A stretch of 16,847 nt of DNA, taken from contig DHZF01000063.1 in the NCBI GenBank assembly GCA_002414505.1, positions 1-16,847 of the forward strand, given 5' to 3'. Both the position numbers and the translations under genes were made by a program. Positions 1 through 7,183 of this stretch are shown here, piece after piece. The stretch comes from Hyphomonas sp. UBA5111 (GTDB taxonomy: Bacteria; Pseudomonadota; Alphaproteobacteria; Caulobacterales; Hyphomonadaceae). The stretch's first letter is position 1; each line of letters begins with the position of its first letter. The notes under the pieces are model-generated. The model worked only from the letters and a program-made list of their open reading frames with translations, made no database searches and was not told the DNA's origin.

Positions 1-1
1 A

Positions 2-85
2 AAAATCTATCAGGATCTGGATACCAGGGGTCATGGCGGCCTCGATTTTTCCGGTGTGATGAAGGATCTCCGGGGAGGACTTTGA
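2..85 (+). CDS. C-terminal fragment of a 3-hydroxyisobutyrate dehydrogenase-family NAD(P)-dependent oxidoreductase
   Basis: Only the last 27 codons and the TGA stop (83-85) are inside the window; the gene starts before base 1. Reading from base 2, the tail contains GHGGLDFSGVMKDLR, which resembles the C-terminal G-x-G-x-x-D-x-S-x-V/I-x-x-L end of beta-hydroxyacid dehydrogenases (HIBADH, tartronate semialdehyde reductase). No cofactor or catalytic residues are visible because that part lies outside. The stop is one base before the GTG of the ferredoxin reductase, and the reductase's ribosome binding site lies inside this gene's end, so the two are probably co-transcribed and translationally coupled. 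The family call rests on a short tail and is moderate. Confidence 0.55.
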   Translation, partial: KIYQDLDTRGHGGLDFSGVMKDLRGGL

Positions 86-86
86 G

Positions 87-1334
87 GTGGCGCGCAAGAT
101 ATCCTCTGTCGTTCTGATCGGGGGCGGTCAGGCGGCCGCGCAGGCTGCGCAATCCCTGCGCATGTCCGGTTATGACGGAAAGCTCTCCCTGGTTGGCGAC
201 GAACCCGTCCTGCCTTATCAGCGTCCGCCGCTGTCAAAAGCCTTCATGAAGGGCGAGCTTGCTGAAGAGCGGCTCTATTTCAAGCCTGCGGCATGGTATG
301 AGAACAATAAGATCGACACATTATTGTCCCAGCGTGTGCTCGGGATTGACCGGTCAGCCCAGAGGATCCGTCTCGAGCATGGCGGCGATCTGCCTTATGA
401 TGCGCTCATCATTGCGACAGGTGCGCGCCCCAGACCCTTGCCGGTTACGGGAGCTGATCTTTCCGGCGTTCATGCTCTGCGCTCACTCAGCGATGTCGAA
501 AGAATTCGTCCCCAGATGATCTCAGGTCGGAAAATGGTCATCATCGGAGCCGGATATATTGGTCTGGAATCCGCTGCCGTTGCGCGCCAATTCGGGCTTG
601 ATGTGACGGTGCTGGAGATGGCGGACCGAGTGCTTGCGCGTGTCACCAGTCCGGTAATCAGCGAATTCTATACCCGTCTTCATCATGCGCGGGGCGTTGA
701 TATACGCCTTGGTGCCAGGCTTGCTGGCTTGAGAGGTTCCCGAGGAAGAGTCACGCAGGCGGTGCTGGATACGGGTGAGTCCATCGACGCCGATATCGTA
801 CTTGTTGGTATCGGAATCCTGCCAAATACCGAATTGGCAGCCGCCGCGGGACTTCAATGCGCAAATGGAATTCTAGTCGATGAGGATGCGCGGACATCTG
901 ATCCGTGCATCTTCGCTGCCGGGGATTGTACCGTTCGGCCCATTATCCCGTATGGTCGAACCGGTCGTCTGGAAAGCGTCCACAACGCGATTGAACAGGG
1001 CAAACTCGCAGCTGCGGCCATCATGGGGACAGACCGACCGCGCGTGGATTGTCCCTGGTTCTGGTCTGATCAGTTCGATATAAAATTGCAGATTGCAGGC
1101 CTCTCCACAGGGCATGATGATATTGTGCTGCGTGGGGAGATGTCGACTTGTAGGTTTTCCGCCTTCTATTTCAAGACGGGACATCTCATCGCTGTTGACG
1201 CGATCAACAGTCCAGCAGACTTCCTGGCGTCCAAGAAGCTGATCCTGAACCAGGCGAGGCCCAGCAAGGTTGAGTTGGCAGACACTGCAGTGCCGATAAG
1301 AGACATCCTCGGCAAGATGACGGTGCAAGGGTGA
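87..1334 (+). CDS. FAD-dependent NAD(P)H:ferredoxin reductase (rhodocoxin/putidaredoxin reductase type)
   Basis: This cytoplasmic flavoprotein should pass electrons from NAD(P)H to a [2Fe-2S] ferredoxin that serves a P450 or Rieske oxygenase. The 415-residue length is normal for the family. Visible motifs are the N-terminal FAD site LIGGGQAAAQ (about 10-19), PYQRPPLSK (43-51), the ATG turn (about 110-112), the second Rossmann motif IIGAGYIGLE for NADH (152-161), IFAAGDCT for FAD (275-282) and PWFWSDQ (323-329) before the C-terminal domain. The start is GTG, supported by GGGGAGG at 72-78. It follows the HIBADH-like gene by one base. The likely clients in this window are the P450 at 9130 and perhaps the Rieske oxygenase at 7184. 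No ferredoxin gene lies beside it. The class is certain; the physiological partner is inferred. Confidence 0.9.
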   Translation: MARKISSVVLIGGGQAAAQAAQSLRMSGYDGKLSLVGDEPVLPYQRPPLSKAFMKGELAEERLYFKPAAWYENNKIDTLLSQRVLGIDRSAQRIRLEHGGDLPYDALIIATGARPRPLPVTGADLSGVHALRSLSDVERIRPQMISGRKMVIIGAGYIGLESAAVARQFGLDVTVLEMADRVLARVTSPVISEFYTRLHHARGVDIRLGARLAGLRGSRGRVTQAVLDTGESIDADIVLVGIGILPNTELAAAAGLQCANGILVDEDARTSDPCIFAAGDCTVRPIIPYGRTGRLESVHNAIEQGKLAAAAIMGTDRPRVDCPWFWSDQFDIKLQIAGLSTGHDDIVLRGEMSTCRFSAFYFKTGHLIAVDAINSPADFLASKKLILNQARPSKVELADTAVPIRDILGKMTVQG

Positions 1335-1498
1335 TCTGGTGCTTGGATGGCACCGCGATCGCCCTCCCCATGACATGGCGACAGGCAGGTTTCCTCCGTC
1401 ATGCAGGCCAAGGTGAACAAGTCCCGCGAAATGGACAGGGCGGGGCGGTATCCGTGTTTGCACAAGACATAAACATTCTTTCCCTCTAGGAGCATAAA

Positions 1499-2671
1499 AT
1501 GCCGTATGCCTACATTGTTGAAGCCGCACGAACCGCTGGAGGGCGCCGCAAGGGCGCGCTTTCCGGCTGGCACCCGGCGGACATGGCCGCTGAGATCCTG
1601 AATGCTTTGGTTGACCGCTCCGGAATTGATCCTGCGGCGATAGAGGATGTAATCATGGGCTGTGTCAGCCAGGGGGGCGAACAGTCCACGGCATTGGGAC
1701 GCAATGCTGTACTGGCGTCCAAGCTCCCGCGAAGCGTTCCGGGCGTGACGATCGACCGGCAATGCGGATCCTCCCAGCAGGCCCTGCAATTTGCTGCGCA
1801 AGCCGTGATGTCGGGTACGCAGGACATGGTGATCGCTGCTGGTGTGGAAAGCATGTCGAGAGTGCCAATGAATTCCGCGATAGATGTTTATGCCCAGGCA
1901 GGCATGGGAAAGGGGCCCTGGAGTGACAGAATTCAGCATACATATGGGGTCAGGGAATTCAGTCAGTTTAGGGGTGCCCAGATGATTGCGGACAAATATG
2001 GTTTCACGCGCGAGGATATGGATCGGTTTGCCCTTGAAAGCCATCAGAGAGCGGCCCGTGCGACCGAGTCCGGCGCTTTCAATTCTGAAATTGTGCCTCT
2101 GGACATTGGCACCAGCGCCGGTGCGGTGGCTCATGTCCAGGATGAAGGCATACGCTACGATGCCAGTCTTGAAAGTATCGGCTCGGTCAGAACCCTTCAA
2201 GAGGGGGGAACCATTACGGCTGCAAATGCCAGTCAGGTCTGCGATGGTGCCTCCGGCATCCTCGTCGCCAGTGAAGCAGCCCTGAAGACGCATGGCTTGG
2301 AACCATCAGCTCGGATCGCAAGCTTGCTCGTGACGGCCGGAGATCCTGTCATCATGCTGGAGGAACCAGTGTTTTCGACACAGAAAGCGCTGGTCAGACA
2401 GAATATGAAAATTGAGGATATCGATCTCTATGAAGTGAATGAGGCCTTCGCTTCGGTCCCCATGGCCTGGCTCAGAATGCTTGATGCTGATCCGGCAAGA
2501 ATGAATGTGAATGGGGGAGCCATTGCTCTTGGTCACCCGCTCGGCGCCTCGGGCACAAAACTGATGACCACGCTCGTACATGCCCTGCGCGCCCGGGGAG
2601 GACGATTTGGACTTCAGACCATGTGTGAAGGGGGAGGCATGGCAAATGTCATGATCGTCGAGGCGATGTGA
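1499..2671 (+). CDS. Acetyl-CoA C-acyltransferase (thiolase family)
   Basis: A thiolase of 390 residues, the usual length, which probably cleaves a beta-ketoacyl-CoA to acetyl-CoA or propionyl-CoA plus a shortened acyl-CoA. The nucleophile Cys89 lies in DRQCGSSQQA (87-96), NEAFAS is at 314-319, His346 in GGAIALGHPLGASG (339-352), and the second catalytic Cys376 in CEGGGMA (376-382). The more common form of the last motif is C-I-G-G-G. AGGAG at 1488-1492 lies six bases before the ATG. A 164-bp gap separates it from the ferredoxin reductase, so it may have its own promoter. It converges on the phosphotransferase gene. Chain degradation of a CoA thioester fits the neighbouring dehydrogenase operon. 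The direction (degradative rather than biosynthetic) is inferred from context. Confidence 0.92.
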   Translation: MPYAYIVEAARTAGGRRKGALSGWHPADMAAEILNALVDRSGIDPAAIEDVIMGCVSQGGEQSTALGRNAVLASKLPRSVPGVTIDRQCGSSQQALQFAAQAVMSGTQDMVIAAGVESMSRVPMNSAIDVYAQAGMGKGPWSDRIQHTYGVREFSQFRGAQMIADKYGFTREDMDRFALESHQRAARATESGAFNSEIVPLDIGTSAGAVAHVQDEGIRYDASLESIGSVRTLQEGGTITAANASQVCDGASGILVASEAALKTHGLEPSARIASLLVTAGDPVIMLEEPVFSTQKALVRQNMKIEDIDLYEVNEAFASVPMAWLRMLDADPARMNVNGGAIALGHPLGASGTKLMTTLVHALRARGGRFGLQTMCEGGGMANVMIVEAM

Positions 2672-2791
2672 GGCAGGGCTTGAAAGCCGGAATGCGGCGG
2701 TCCTTGAGTGGAGACATCATGGACCAAATTGTCTGACTGGACTGGCCGGATATGCTTGGGCCTGACACGGCAGGCAGTCCGGAACATTGGA

Positions 2792-3847
2792 CTATTGCCA
2801 CACCGGCCGCTTTGACCAGATCAGTCCGCGCTGCACGAGTGACACTGCCGCCTCATGCAAGCGGTCGCCAGTTTCTCTGGCTGCCTTTCCGGCACAGGCC
2901 CGCGCATGAGTGCCCTCAAGGATAATTCCCAGTTTGAAGCAGGCGAGCGCAACATACCAGTTGATACAGGTCATATCGCGAAGAGAGTGATCGGCATAGT
3001 GCCGGATCAATTCATCCGCAGTCGGAAAACCGTCCCAAGGCTCCACTTGCAAAACGGGCAGTTCCGGATCATATCCCCGCCATGTGGCGACGATCCAGGC
3101 AAGGTCGAGCAAGGGATCCCCAATTGTCGATAATTCCCAGTCCACAATCGCGGCCAGTTCGGGACTGTCATAGCGGTACATGACATTGGCCAGCTGATAG
3201 TCACCATGAAGGATGCCAGGTCGGTAGCCGGGTGGGATATTGGTTGCCAGATAGTCCGACAGGGGACCAACGTCTTGGAGACTCTGAGGTCCGGGCCAAC
3301 CGGTTAGCCGGGTATATGAGTCGAGTTGGTCGCGCCAACGCGAAACCTGTCGTTCGAGAAAATTCTCAGGCCTACCGAATCCCTCAAGCCCTGCGGCTGC
3401 GTAATCTATGTGCGCCAGGGCCGCGGCGCCCTCAACCAAGGCCAGACCCATGCGGCGGCGCAGGGCGGGACTGGATCTGTGCGGTTCCGGCATGCCATTT
3501 ACCGCATTGAATCCCGTAACCGGCTCCATGAGATAGAAAGCGGTGCCAAGGATGCTGTCGTCTTCACATTTTGCCACCAGGGCCGGGTGGGGAACCTTGC
3601 TCCCAGCGAGTGCGGCAAGAACCCTGGCTTCCCGCATCATGGTCTCGCCCGCTCTGGGTCTGGGAGCCAGGGAAGGCCGGCGAAGGACATAGTCCCTGTC
3701 AAGTCGCCGGAATCGAAAGATCAGGTTCTGTGTTCCGCCGGCAAGGCGTGTCACGTCGGCAATGGGCCCGCTGCCGAGACCTTTTGTATCCATCCAGTCT
3801 GCAAGACGATTTGGGTCTAGCCCGGTCATGTTGGTTTGAGTGTTCAT
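2792..3847 (-). CDS. APH-family phosphotransferase (ACAD10/ACAD11 kinase-domain or LvaA-like)
   Basis: This protein has the aminoglycoside-phosphotransferase/choline-kinase fold. Numbering below is from an upstream TTG four codons earlier. The catalytic Brenner motif HGDYQLANVM is at 218-227 (Asp220, Asn225) and the Mg-binding IVDWELSTIGDPLLDL at 238-253 (Asp240). An N-terminal nucleotide lobe carries GGTQN and YVLRRP. Such proteins beside acyl-CoA dehydrogenases match the kinase domain of ACAD10/11 and LvaA of the levulinate pathway, which phosphorylate 4-hydroxyacyl-CoAs; drug resistance is unlikely. The ATG at 3847 comes eight bases after the SDR stop. The alternative TTG at 3859 would overlap that stop. 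Neither has a clear Shine-Dalgarno, so translation may be coupled to the SDR. It is the last gene of the operon. The fold is sure; the substrate is inferred. Confidence 0.85.
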   Translation of the reverse strand: MNTQTNMTGLDPNRLADWMDTKGLGSGPIADVTRLAGGTQNLIFRFRRLDRDYVLRRPSLAPRPRAGETMMREARVLAALAGSKVPHPALVAKCEDDSILGTAFYLMEPVTGFNAVNGMPEPHRSSPALRRRMGLALVEGAAALAHIDYAAAGLEGFGRPENFLERQVSRWRDQLDSYTRLTGWPGPQSLQDVGPLSDYLATNIPPGYRPGILHGDYQLANVMYRYDSPELAAIVDWELSTIGDPLLDLAWIVATWRGYDPELPVLQVEPWDGFPTADELIRHYADHSLRDMTCINWYVALACFKLGIILEGTHARACAGKAARETGDRLHEAAVSLVQRGLIWSKRPVWQ

Positions 3848-3855
3848 GGCCAGAG

Positions 3856-4593
3856 TCAAAGCAGCATGCCGCCATCGGCGAGCAGGGTCTGCCCGACCAT
3901 GTAGCCGCTCAGGGGGGAGGCAAGAAACAGGGCAATCGCGGCCATTTCCTCAGGAGTTCCGAATCGACCGAGCGGAATATTGGACTTGGCCGCTTCCGAC
4001 CGGGATTCATTTTCAGTTGTCACACGGGTCATGCGTGTCGGCACAAATCCTGGTGCGATGCCGTTCACGCGTAGCCCGTCTGCGGCCCAGGCCTGACCAA
4101 GGGTCCGGGTCAGACCTAATGCACCGGCTTTGGAAGCATTATAGGCAGGATTACCCCGCGTGGCATGGAATGCGGCCGAGGAGCTGACAATGATAAGCGA
4201 ACCGCTCGTACTGGCAAGCATGTCGCGAAACTTGGTTGCGCAACTCATCAAGCTGGTCAGATTGACATCCAGAACACGCCTGAACCCATCAATTTCGAAT
4301 TCCTTGCGTCCGTAGAGGACCAGGCCCTGGCACAGGACGAGGATGTCCAGTTTTGCAAAGGGGGGGACATAGGCCGCGACCCTGTCGGGTTGACTAACAT
4401 CCATACATTCATAGTGGAGGCCTTCGAGATCGGATGTGGGCTCGGTCTCATAGTCTTTCGCGGTTGCGCGTGTGCCCCAGACAAAGACGTCTGCGCCTTT
4501 TGACCGGAACGCCTGGGCGGTGGCATTTCCTATCCCGCTTGTGCCGCCGACAATCAGGGCCGTCTTGCCTTTAAAATCTATCGTATAATCCAT
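3856..4593 (-). CDS. Short-chain dehydrogenase/reductase (SDR)
   Basis: A classical SDR of 245 residues that probably interconverts an alcohol and a ketone with NAD(P)(H). The cofactor motif GGTSGIG is at 16-22, the structural Asn111 in DVNLTS, the catalytic Ser in VSSSA (136-140), and YNASK with Tyr151 and Lys155 at 151-155. The usual NNAG motif is replaced by LCQG (about 87-90), which is uncommon but does not remove a catalytic residue. AAGGAG lies nine bases before the ATG. It sits between the acyl-CoA dehydrogenase (78-bp gap) and the phosphotransferase (8-bp gap), clearly in one operon. By analogy with LvaD, which reduces a 4-oxoacyl-CoA to the 4-hydroxy form, it may prepare the kinase substrate; it could equally oxidise a hydroxylated intermediate. 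Confidence 0.9.
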   Translation of the reverse strand: MDYTIDFKGKTALIVGGTSGIGNATAQAFRSKGADVFVWGTRATAKDYETEPTSDLEGLHYECMDVSQPDRVAAYVPPFAKLDILVLCQGLVLYGRKEFEIDGFRRVLDVNLTSLMSCATKFRDMLASTSGSLIIVSSSAAFHATRGNPAYNASKAGALGLTRTLGQAWAADGLRVNGIAPGFVPTRMTRVTTENESRSEAAKSNIPLGRFGTPEEMAAIALFLASPLSGYMVGQTLLADGGMLL

Positions 4594-4671
4594 GCTGGAT
4601 CACTCCTTATATGCCTTGCTCTGGACACTGAGACGGCCATGCGTCCGCCCGTGAGCAATTCGTCATCTGTT

Positions 4672-5940
4672 TCAATCAGCAGGATATTTGAGCTCAGCCT
4701 GCGCTCTGGCCTTGTGGTATATATAATCCGGAAACTGATCAGCCGACGGCACGATGTCGCGTAGCATTTCCTTGGCCACAGTGAGTTTGTGGACCTCTGT
4801 GGGCCCATCGGCAAGACCGATCATATAGCTGTTCATCAAATGATAGGAAAACGGCATTTCGGTCGACAGGCCCAGGGATCCGTGCAGATGAAGGGCGATT
4901 GACGCGACATCATGCAGAACCTTCGGCATCATGACCTTCACCGCCGCAATATTCTGCTTGATCGCCTTCCAGTCCTTTGATTCATCCGCCAGCCAGGCGG
5001 CTTCGAGGGTCAACAGACGGAACTGGCGAAGCTGGATCCAGCAATCGGCCAGTTTTTCCTGAACCATCTGTTTCTCCGACAATCGCTCGCCCTTGGTAAA
5101 GCGCGACGCGACCCGCTGGCAGGTAAGATCAAGGCATTTCGTTGCTTCGGCAAGGGCTCGCATGGCATGATGCAGCCGGCCGCCGCCAAGTCGAACCTGT
5201 GCAACCGTAAAGGCTTCTCCCTTTTCTCCAAGCATGTGATCTTTCGGAATGCGTACGGCGTTGAATCTCAGATGCGCATGTTCGGGTTCGGCTTGGCCGA
5301 AATATGTGTAATCGCGTACAAATTCGATACCGGGCGTTTCGGCGGGAACGATGAACATGGACATGCTGCGATAGGGGTTTTCAGCATCCGGGTCCGTCAC
5401 TGCCATGACAATGAAGACAGACGCAAAGCGCGCATTGGAGGCAAACCATTTCTCGCCGGTGATGACCCATTCCCCGCCATCGGCAATGGCCTGTGTTTTC
5501 AATAGGAGCGGATCGGACCCGCCATGAGGTTCCGTCATGGCGAAGCAGGATACAATGTCATTGTTCAAAAGCGGGGTCAGGAAGCGTTCCTTCTGTTCCG
5601 GCGTTCCATAATGGGCAAGAATTTCGGAATTTCCCGTGTCCGGGGCCTGGGCTCCAAAGACAATGGGACCAAATCGGGAGCGTCCAAACTGCTCATTCAT
5701 CAAAGCCAGCTTAAGCTGACCATACCCTTTTCCACCGAGTTCCGGGCCCAGATGGCATGCCCACAATCCGCGCTGCTTCACTTGTTCCTGTAAAGGGCGT
5801 ACATATTTCTGGAACCGGATATCGTGAATGTTCCATTGGCTGCCGAGAAGTGAATCCAGGGGTTCGACTTCGGCATCCACGAAACGTCTGATCCAATCCA
5901 GTTCTGCCTGGAAATCCGGGTCGGTTTGAAAAGACCACAT
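4672..5940 (-). CDS. Acyl-CoA dehydrogenase (ACAD10/11- or LvaC-like)
   Basis: An FAD enzyme of 422 residues with the full acyl-CoA dehydrogenase fold. Visible are CFAMTEPHGGSDP (132-144) and TGEKWFASNA (161-170) of the flavin/substrate region, and LHGSLGLS (352-359) and ADGPTEVH (377-384) near the C-terminus. At the position of the usual catalytic Glu in Y-E-G-T the protein has Asp378 in A-D-G-P, the form I associate with the ACAD10/11-type group. The ATG at 5940 is chosen because AAAGGAGG stands directly upstream (about 5946-5953). The longer in-frame reading to 6024 would put that Shine-Dalgarno inside the coding region. It heads the dehydrogenase-SDR-phosphotransferase operon and is divergent from the LysR gene. 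Electrons would normally go to ETF, whose alpha subunit is at the window end. Confidence 0.9.
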   Translation of the reverse strand: MWSFQTDPDFQAELDWIRRFVDAEVEPLDSLLGSQWNIHDIRFQKYVRPLQEQVKQRGLWACHLGPELGGKGYGQLKLALMNEQFGRSRFGPIVFGAQAPDTGNSEILAHYGTPEQKERFLTPLLNNDIVSCFAMTEPHGGSDPLLLKTQAIADGGEWVITGEKWFASNARFASVFIVMAVTDPDAENPYRSMSMFIVPAETPGIEFVRDYTYFGQAEPEHAHLRFNAVRIPKDHMLGEKGEAFTVAQVRLGGGRLHHAMRALAEATKCLDLTCQRVASRFTKGERLSEKQMVQEKLADCWIQLRQFRLLTLEAAWLADESKDWKAIKQNIAAVKVMMPKVLHDVASIALHLHGSLGLSTEMPFSYHLMNSYMIGLADGPTEVHKLTVAKEMLRDIVPSADQFPDYIYHKARAQAELKYPAD

Positions 5941-5945
5941 GGCAG

Positions 5946-5995
5946 GCCTCCTTTTCATTGCAGCTGCAGCCAGTGTGCCTCCTGAACGAGGAGGC
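5946..5995 (-). promoter_or_regulatory. Leader hairpin with a repeat of the Shine-Dalgarno sequence (candidate translational switch)
   Basis: In the mRNA of the acyl-CoA dehydrogenase operon, GCCTCCT (5995-5989) is followed by a 5-nt loop and AGGAGGC (5983-5977), a perfect 7-bp hairpin. The same AGGAGGC heptamer occurs again at 5952-5946, where it is the ribosome binding site of the ATG at 5940. The first arm could therefore pair with either copy. This is seen directly; any regulatory use is inferred. Confidence 0.35.
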
Positions 5996-6033
5996 TGTCG
6001 AATCGGAAATCCCTTCACATTCAATCGAATATG

Positions 6034-6060
6034 CTTATGGATAGGGGGCGTATCAATAAG
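6034..6060. promoter_or_regulatory. Inverted repeat upstream of LysR (candidate LysR operator)
   Basis: The arms CTTATGGATA and TATCAATAAG match at 9 of 10 positions across a 7-nt spacer (GGGGGCG), ending 14 bases before the LysR start. It lies in the divergent interval between LysR and the acyl-CoA dehydrogenase operon, where LysR-type regulators usually bind to control themselves and the divergent genes. The symmetric positions do not form a textbook T-N11-A box, so the binding role is only suggested. Confidence 0.4.
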
Positions 6061-6074
6061 TTGCGGGACCGGTT

Positions 6075-7007
6075 ATGGATCTCAAGGCGTCGCCTTTCAA
6101 AGCGTTCCTGAAGATCGCGGAACTGGGATCCTTCACCAAGGCTGCCCATGCCCTGCACGTGTCGCAGCCTGCCCTGTCTGCGAGTATTCGGGAGATGGAG
6201 CGCCAGCTGGGCTTTGATCTTTTTGACCGGACGAGCCGGCGGGTAGATCTCACCAAGGAGGGGCGCGCCTTTGTCGCCAATGCCCGCCGACTGGTTCTGG
6301 AGACCGATTGGCTGCATCAGAAAGCAGAAGAGATCAGGACCAATGCGTTACGCTTGGCAGTGCAGCCCCATTCCGTTTTTTTTCCGGAACGCACGCAGCT
6401 AACGGATCGATTTCTTCAGCAATATCCTGCCGCCAATGTCGAGATCCTTGCTCTTGGTCATGTGCGCATATTCAATGCCTTGCGCGAAGACGACATAGAC
6501 CTTGCAATCGTTATCGAACCCCGGTCGGTCGAGAGCGATGGGCCGGTCCGGGACGAGGATCTCGAGCGATTGGTCATTCGCAGCCAGCCCGTTACGCTTC
6601 TCCTGCCTGAAGAGCATGCGCTGGCGCACCGGAACGAGATAACCCCTGAGGATCTCCGAGAGCTTCCTGTCGCCACCATTAGCAGGCTTCATGGGGTTGC
6701 CCTGGCAGAGATGGTGGCGCGTGCATTGGCCAGCGCCGGGGCTGTTCTGGTGCGTCCGCCTGAAGCTGACGCATTCTCCCTGGTGAGGCATGCAAGCGAT
6801 GAGCGCACGAGTGCGATTGATCTGGGCTGGTTTGATGTCCGGTCCTATCTCGGACTGATGGTACGGGACATGGGCATGATTTCCAAACCGGTTCCCGCAC
6901 TTGGCCTGGCCACGCAGCTTAGTGTCTTGAGGCGGCGGCGCGAGCAGAGGCCCGCCGCGCTCCGTTTCTGGGAGCATGCCAGACTGTCCGTGTCGAATAT
7001 GAAGTGA
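6075..7007 (+). CDS. LysR-type transcriptional regulator
   Basis: A DNA-binding regulator of 310 residues, the standard size. The winged helix-turn-helix occupies about residues 6-65, with AELGSFTKAAHALHVSQPAL (15-34) as helix-turn-helix and FDRTSRRVDLTKEG as wing. A periplasmic-binding-protein-like effector domain follows from about residue 90. The ATG at 6075 has only a weak upstream GGGA. It is divergent from the acyl-CoA dehydrogenase operon (134-bp interval) and points toward the Rieske oxygenase genes 176 bp downstream. The common expectation is autoregulation plus activation of one or both neighbouring operons by a pathway intermediate. The effector cannot be deduced. The dyad at 6034-6060 is the best operator candidate. 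Confidence 0.93.
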   Translation: MDLKASPFKAFLKIAELGSFTKAAHALHVSQPALSASIREMERQLGFDLFDRTSRRVDLTKEGRAFVANARRLVLETDWLHQKAEEIRTNALRLAVQPHSVFFPERTQLTDRFLQQYPAANVEILALGHVRIFNALREDDIDLAIVIEPRSVESDGPVRDEDLERLVIRSQPVTLLLPEEHALAHRNEITPEDLRELPVATISRLHGVALAEMVARALASAGAVLVRPPEADAFSLVRHASDERTSAIDLGWFDVRSYLGLMVRDMGMISKPVPALGLATQLSVLRRRREQRPAALRFWEHARLSVSNMK

Positions 7008-7049
7008 TGTAGAGAAACGGGCGCGGCAGGCCGGCTGGCTCTTCCTTCT

Positions 7050-7079
7050 TAAAACAATTTGCATAAAGCAAGCGTTTTA
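7050..7079. promoter_or_regulatory. Nested inverted repeat upstream of the Rieske oxygenase
   Basis: TAAAAC (7050-7055) pairs with GTTTTA (7074-7079), and inside it TTGC (7059-7062) pairs with GCAA (7068-7071) around ATAAA. The nesting is off by one base (3 nt against 2 nt between the elements). It lies between LysR and the oxygenase alpha gene and is AT-rich compared with its surroundings, as a promoter or operator would be. No function is proven. Confidence 0.33.
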
Positions 7080-7139
7080 GTTAGCGTGTCCGGCATGCGA
7101 TGTTCGCCTGCATGATGTGGGCCGAGAAGACAAAACGGT

Positions 7140-7158
7140 GTCGGAAAACGTGTCCGAC
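7140..7158. promoter_or_regulatory. Inverted repeat GTCGGA-N7-TCCGAC before the Rieske oxygenase
   Basis: The perfect 6-bp arms GTCGGA and TCCGAC are separated by seven bases and end 25 bases before the alpha-subunit start. The octamer CGTGTCCG within it (7149-7156) also occurs at 7085-7092, in the same orientation. A repressor or activator site is plausible; a hairpin in the leader is the alternative. Confidence 0.33.
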
Positions 7159-7183
7159 CCGAGCCGGTGAAGGAGACTAGAAT

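Noticed and set aside
1166..2293. Long minus-strand open frame opposite the thiolase
   Set aside because: It lies opposite a clear thiolase and the ferredoxin-reductase end, and its translation has no recognisable motif.
2739..2780. Terminator between the convergent thiolase and phosphotransferase genes
   Set aside because: A GCCTG/CAGGC hairpin and an outer GGACTG/CAGTCC pair exist, but the stems are short or widely spaced and no T-run follows.
2792..3847. Aminoglycoside-resistance kinase
   Set aside because: The fold is shared, but the acyl-CoA dehydrogenase and SDR neighbours match the ACAD10/11-LvaA group instead.
5941..6024. Longer N-terminus for the acyl-CoA dehydrogenase (start at 6024)
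   Set aside because: The perfect AAAGGAGG site falls inside this extension and serves the ATG at 5940; the extra residues do not resemble the family.
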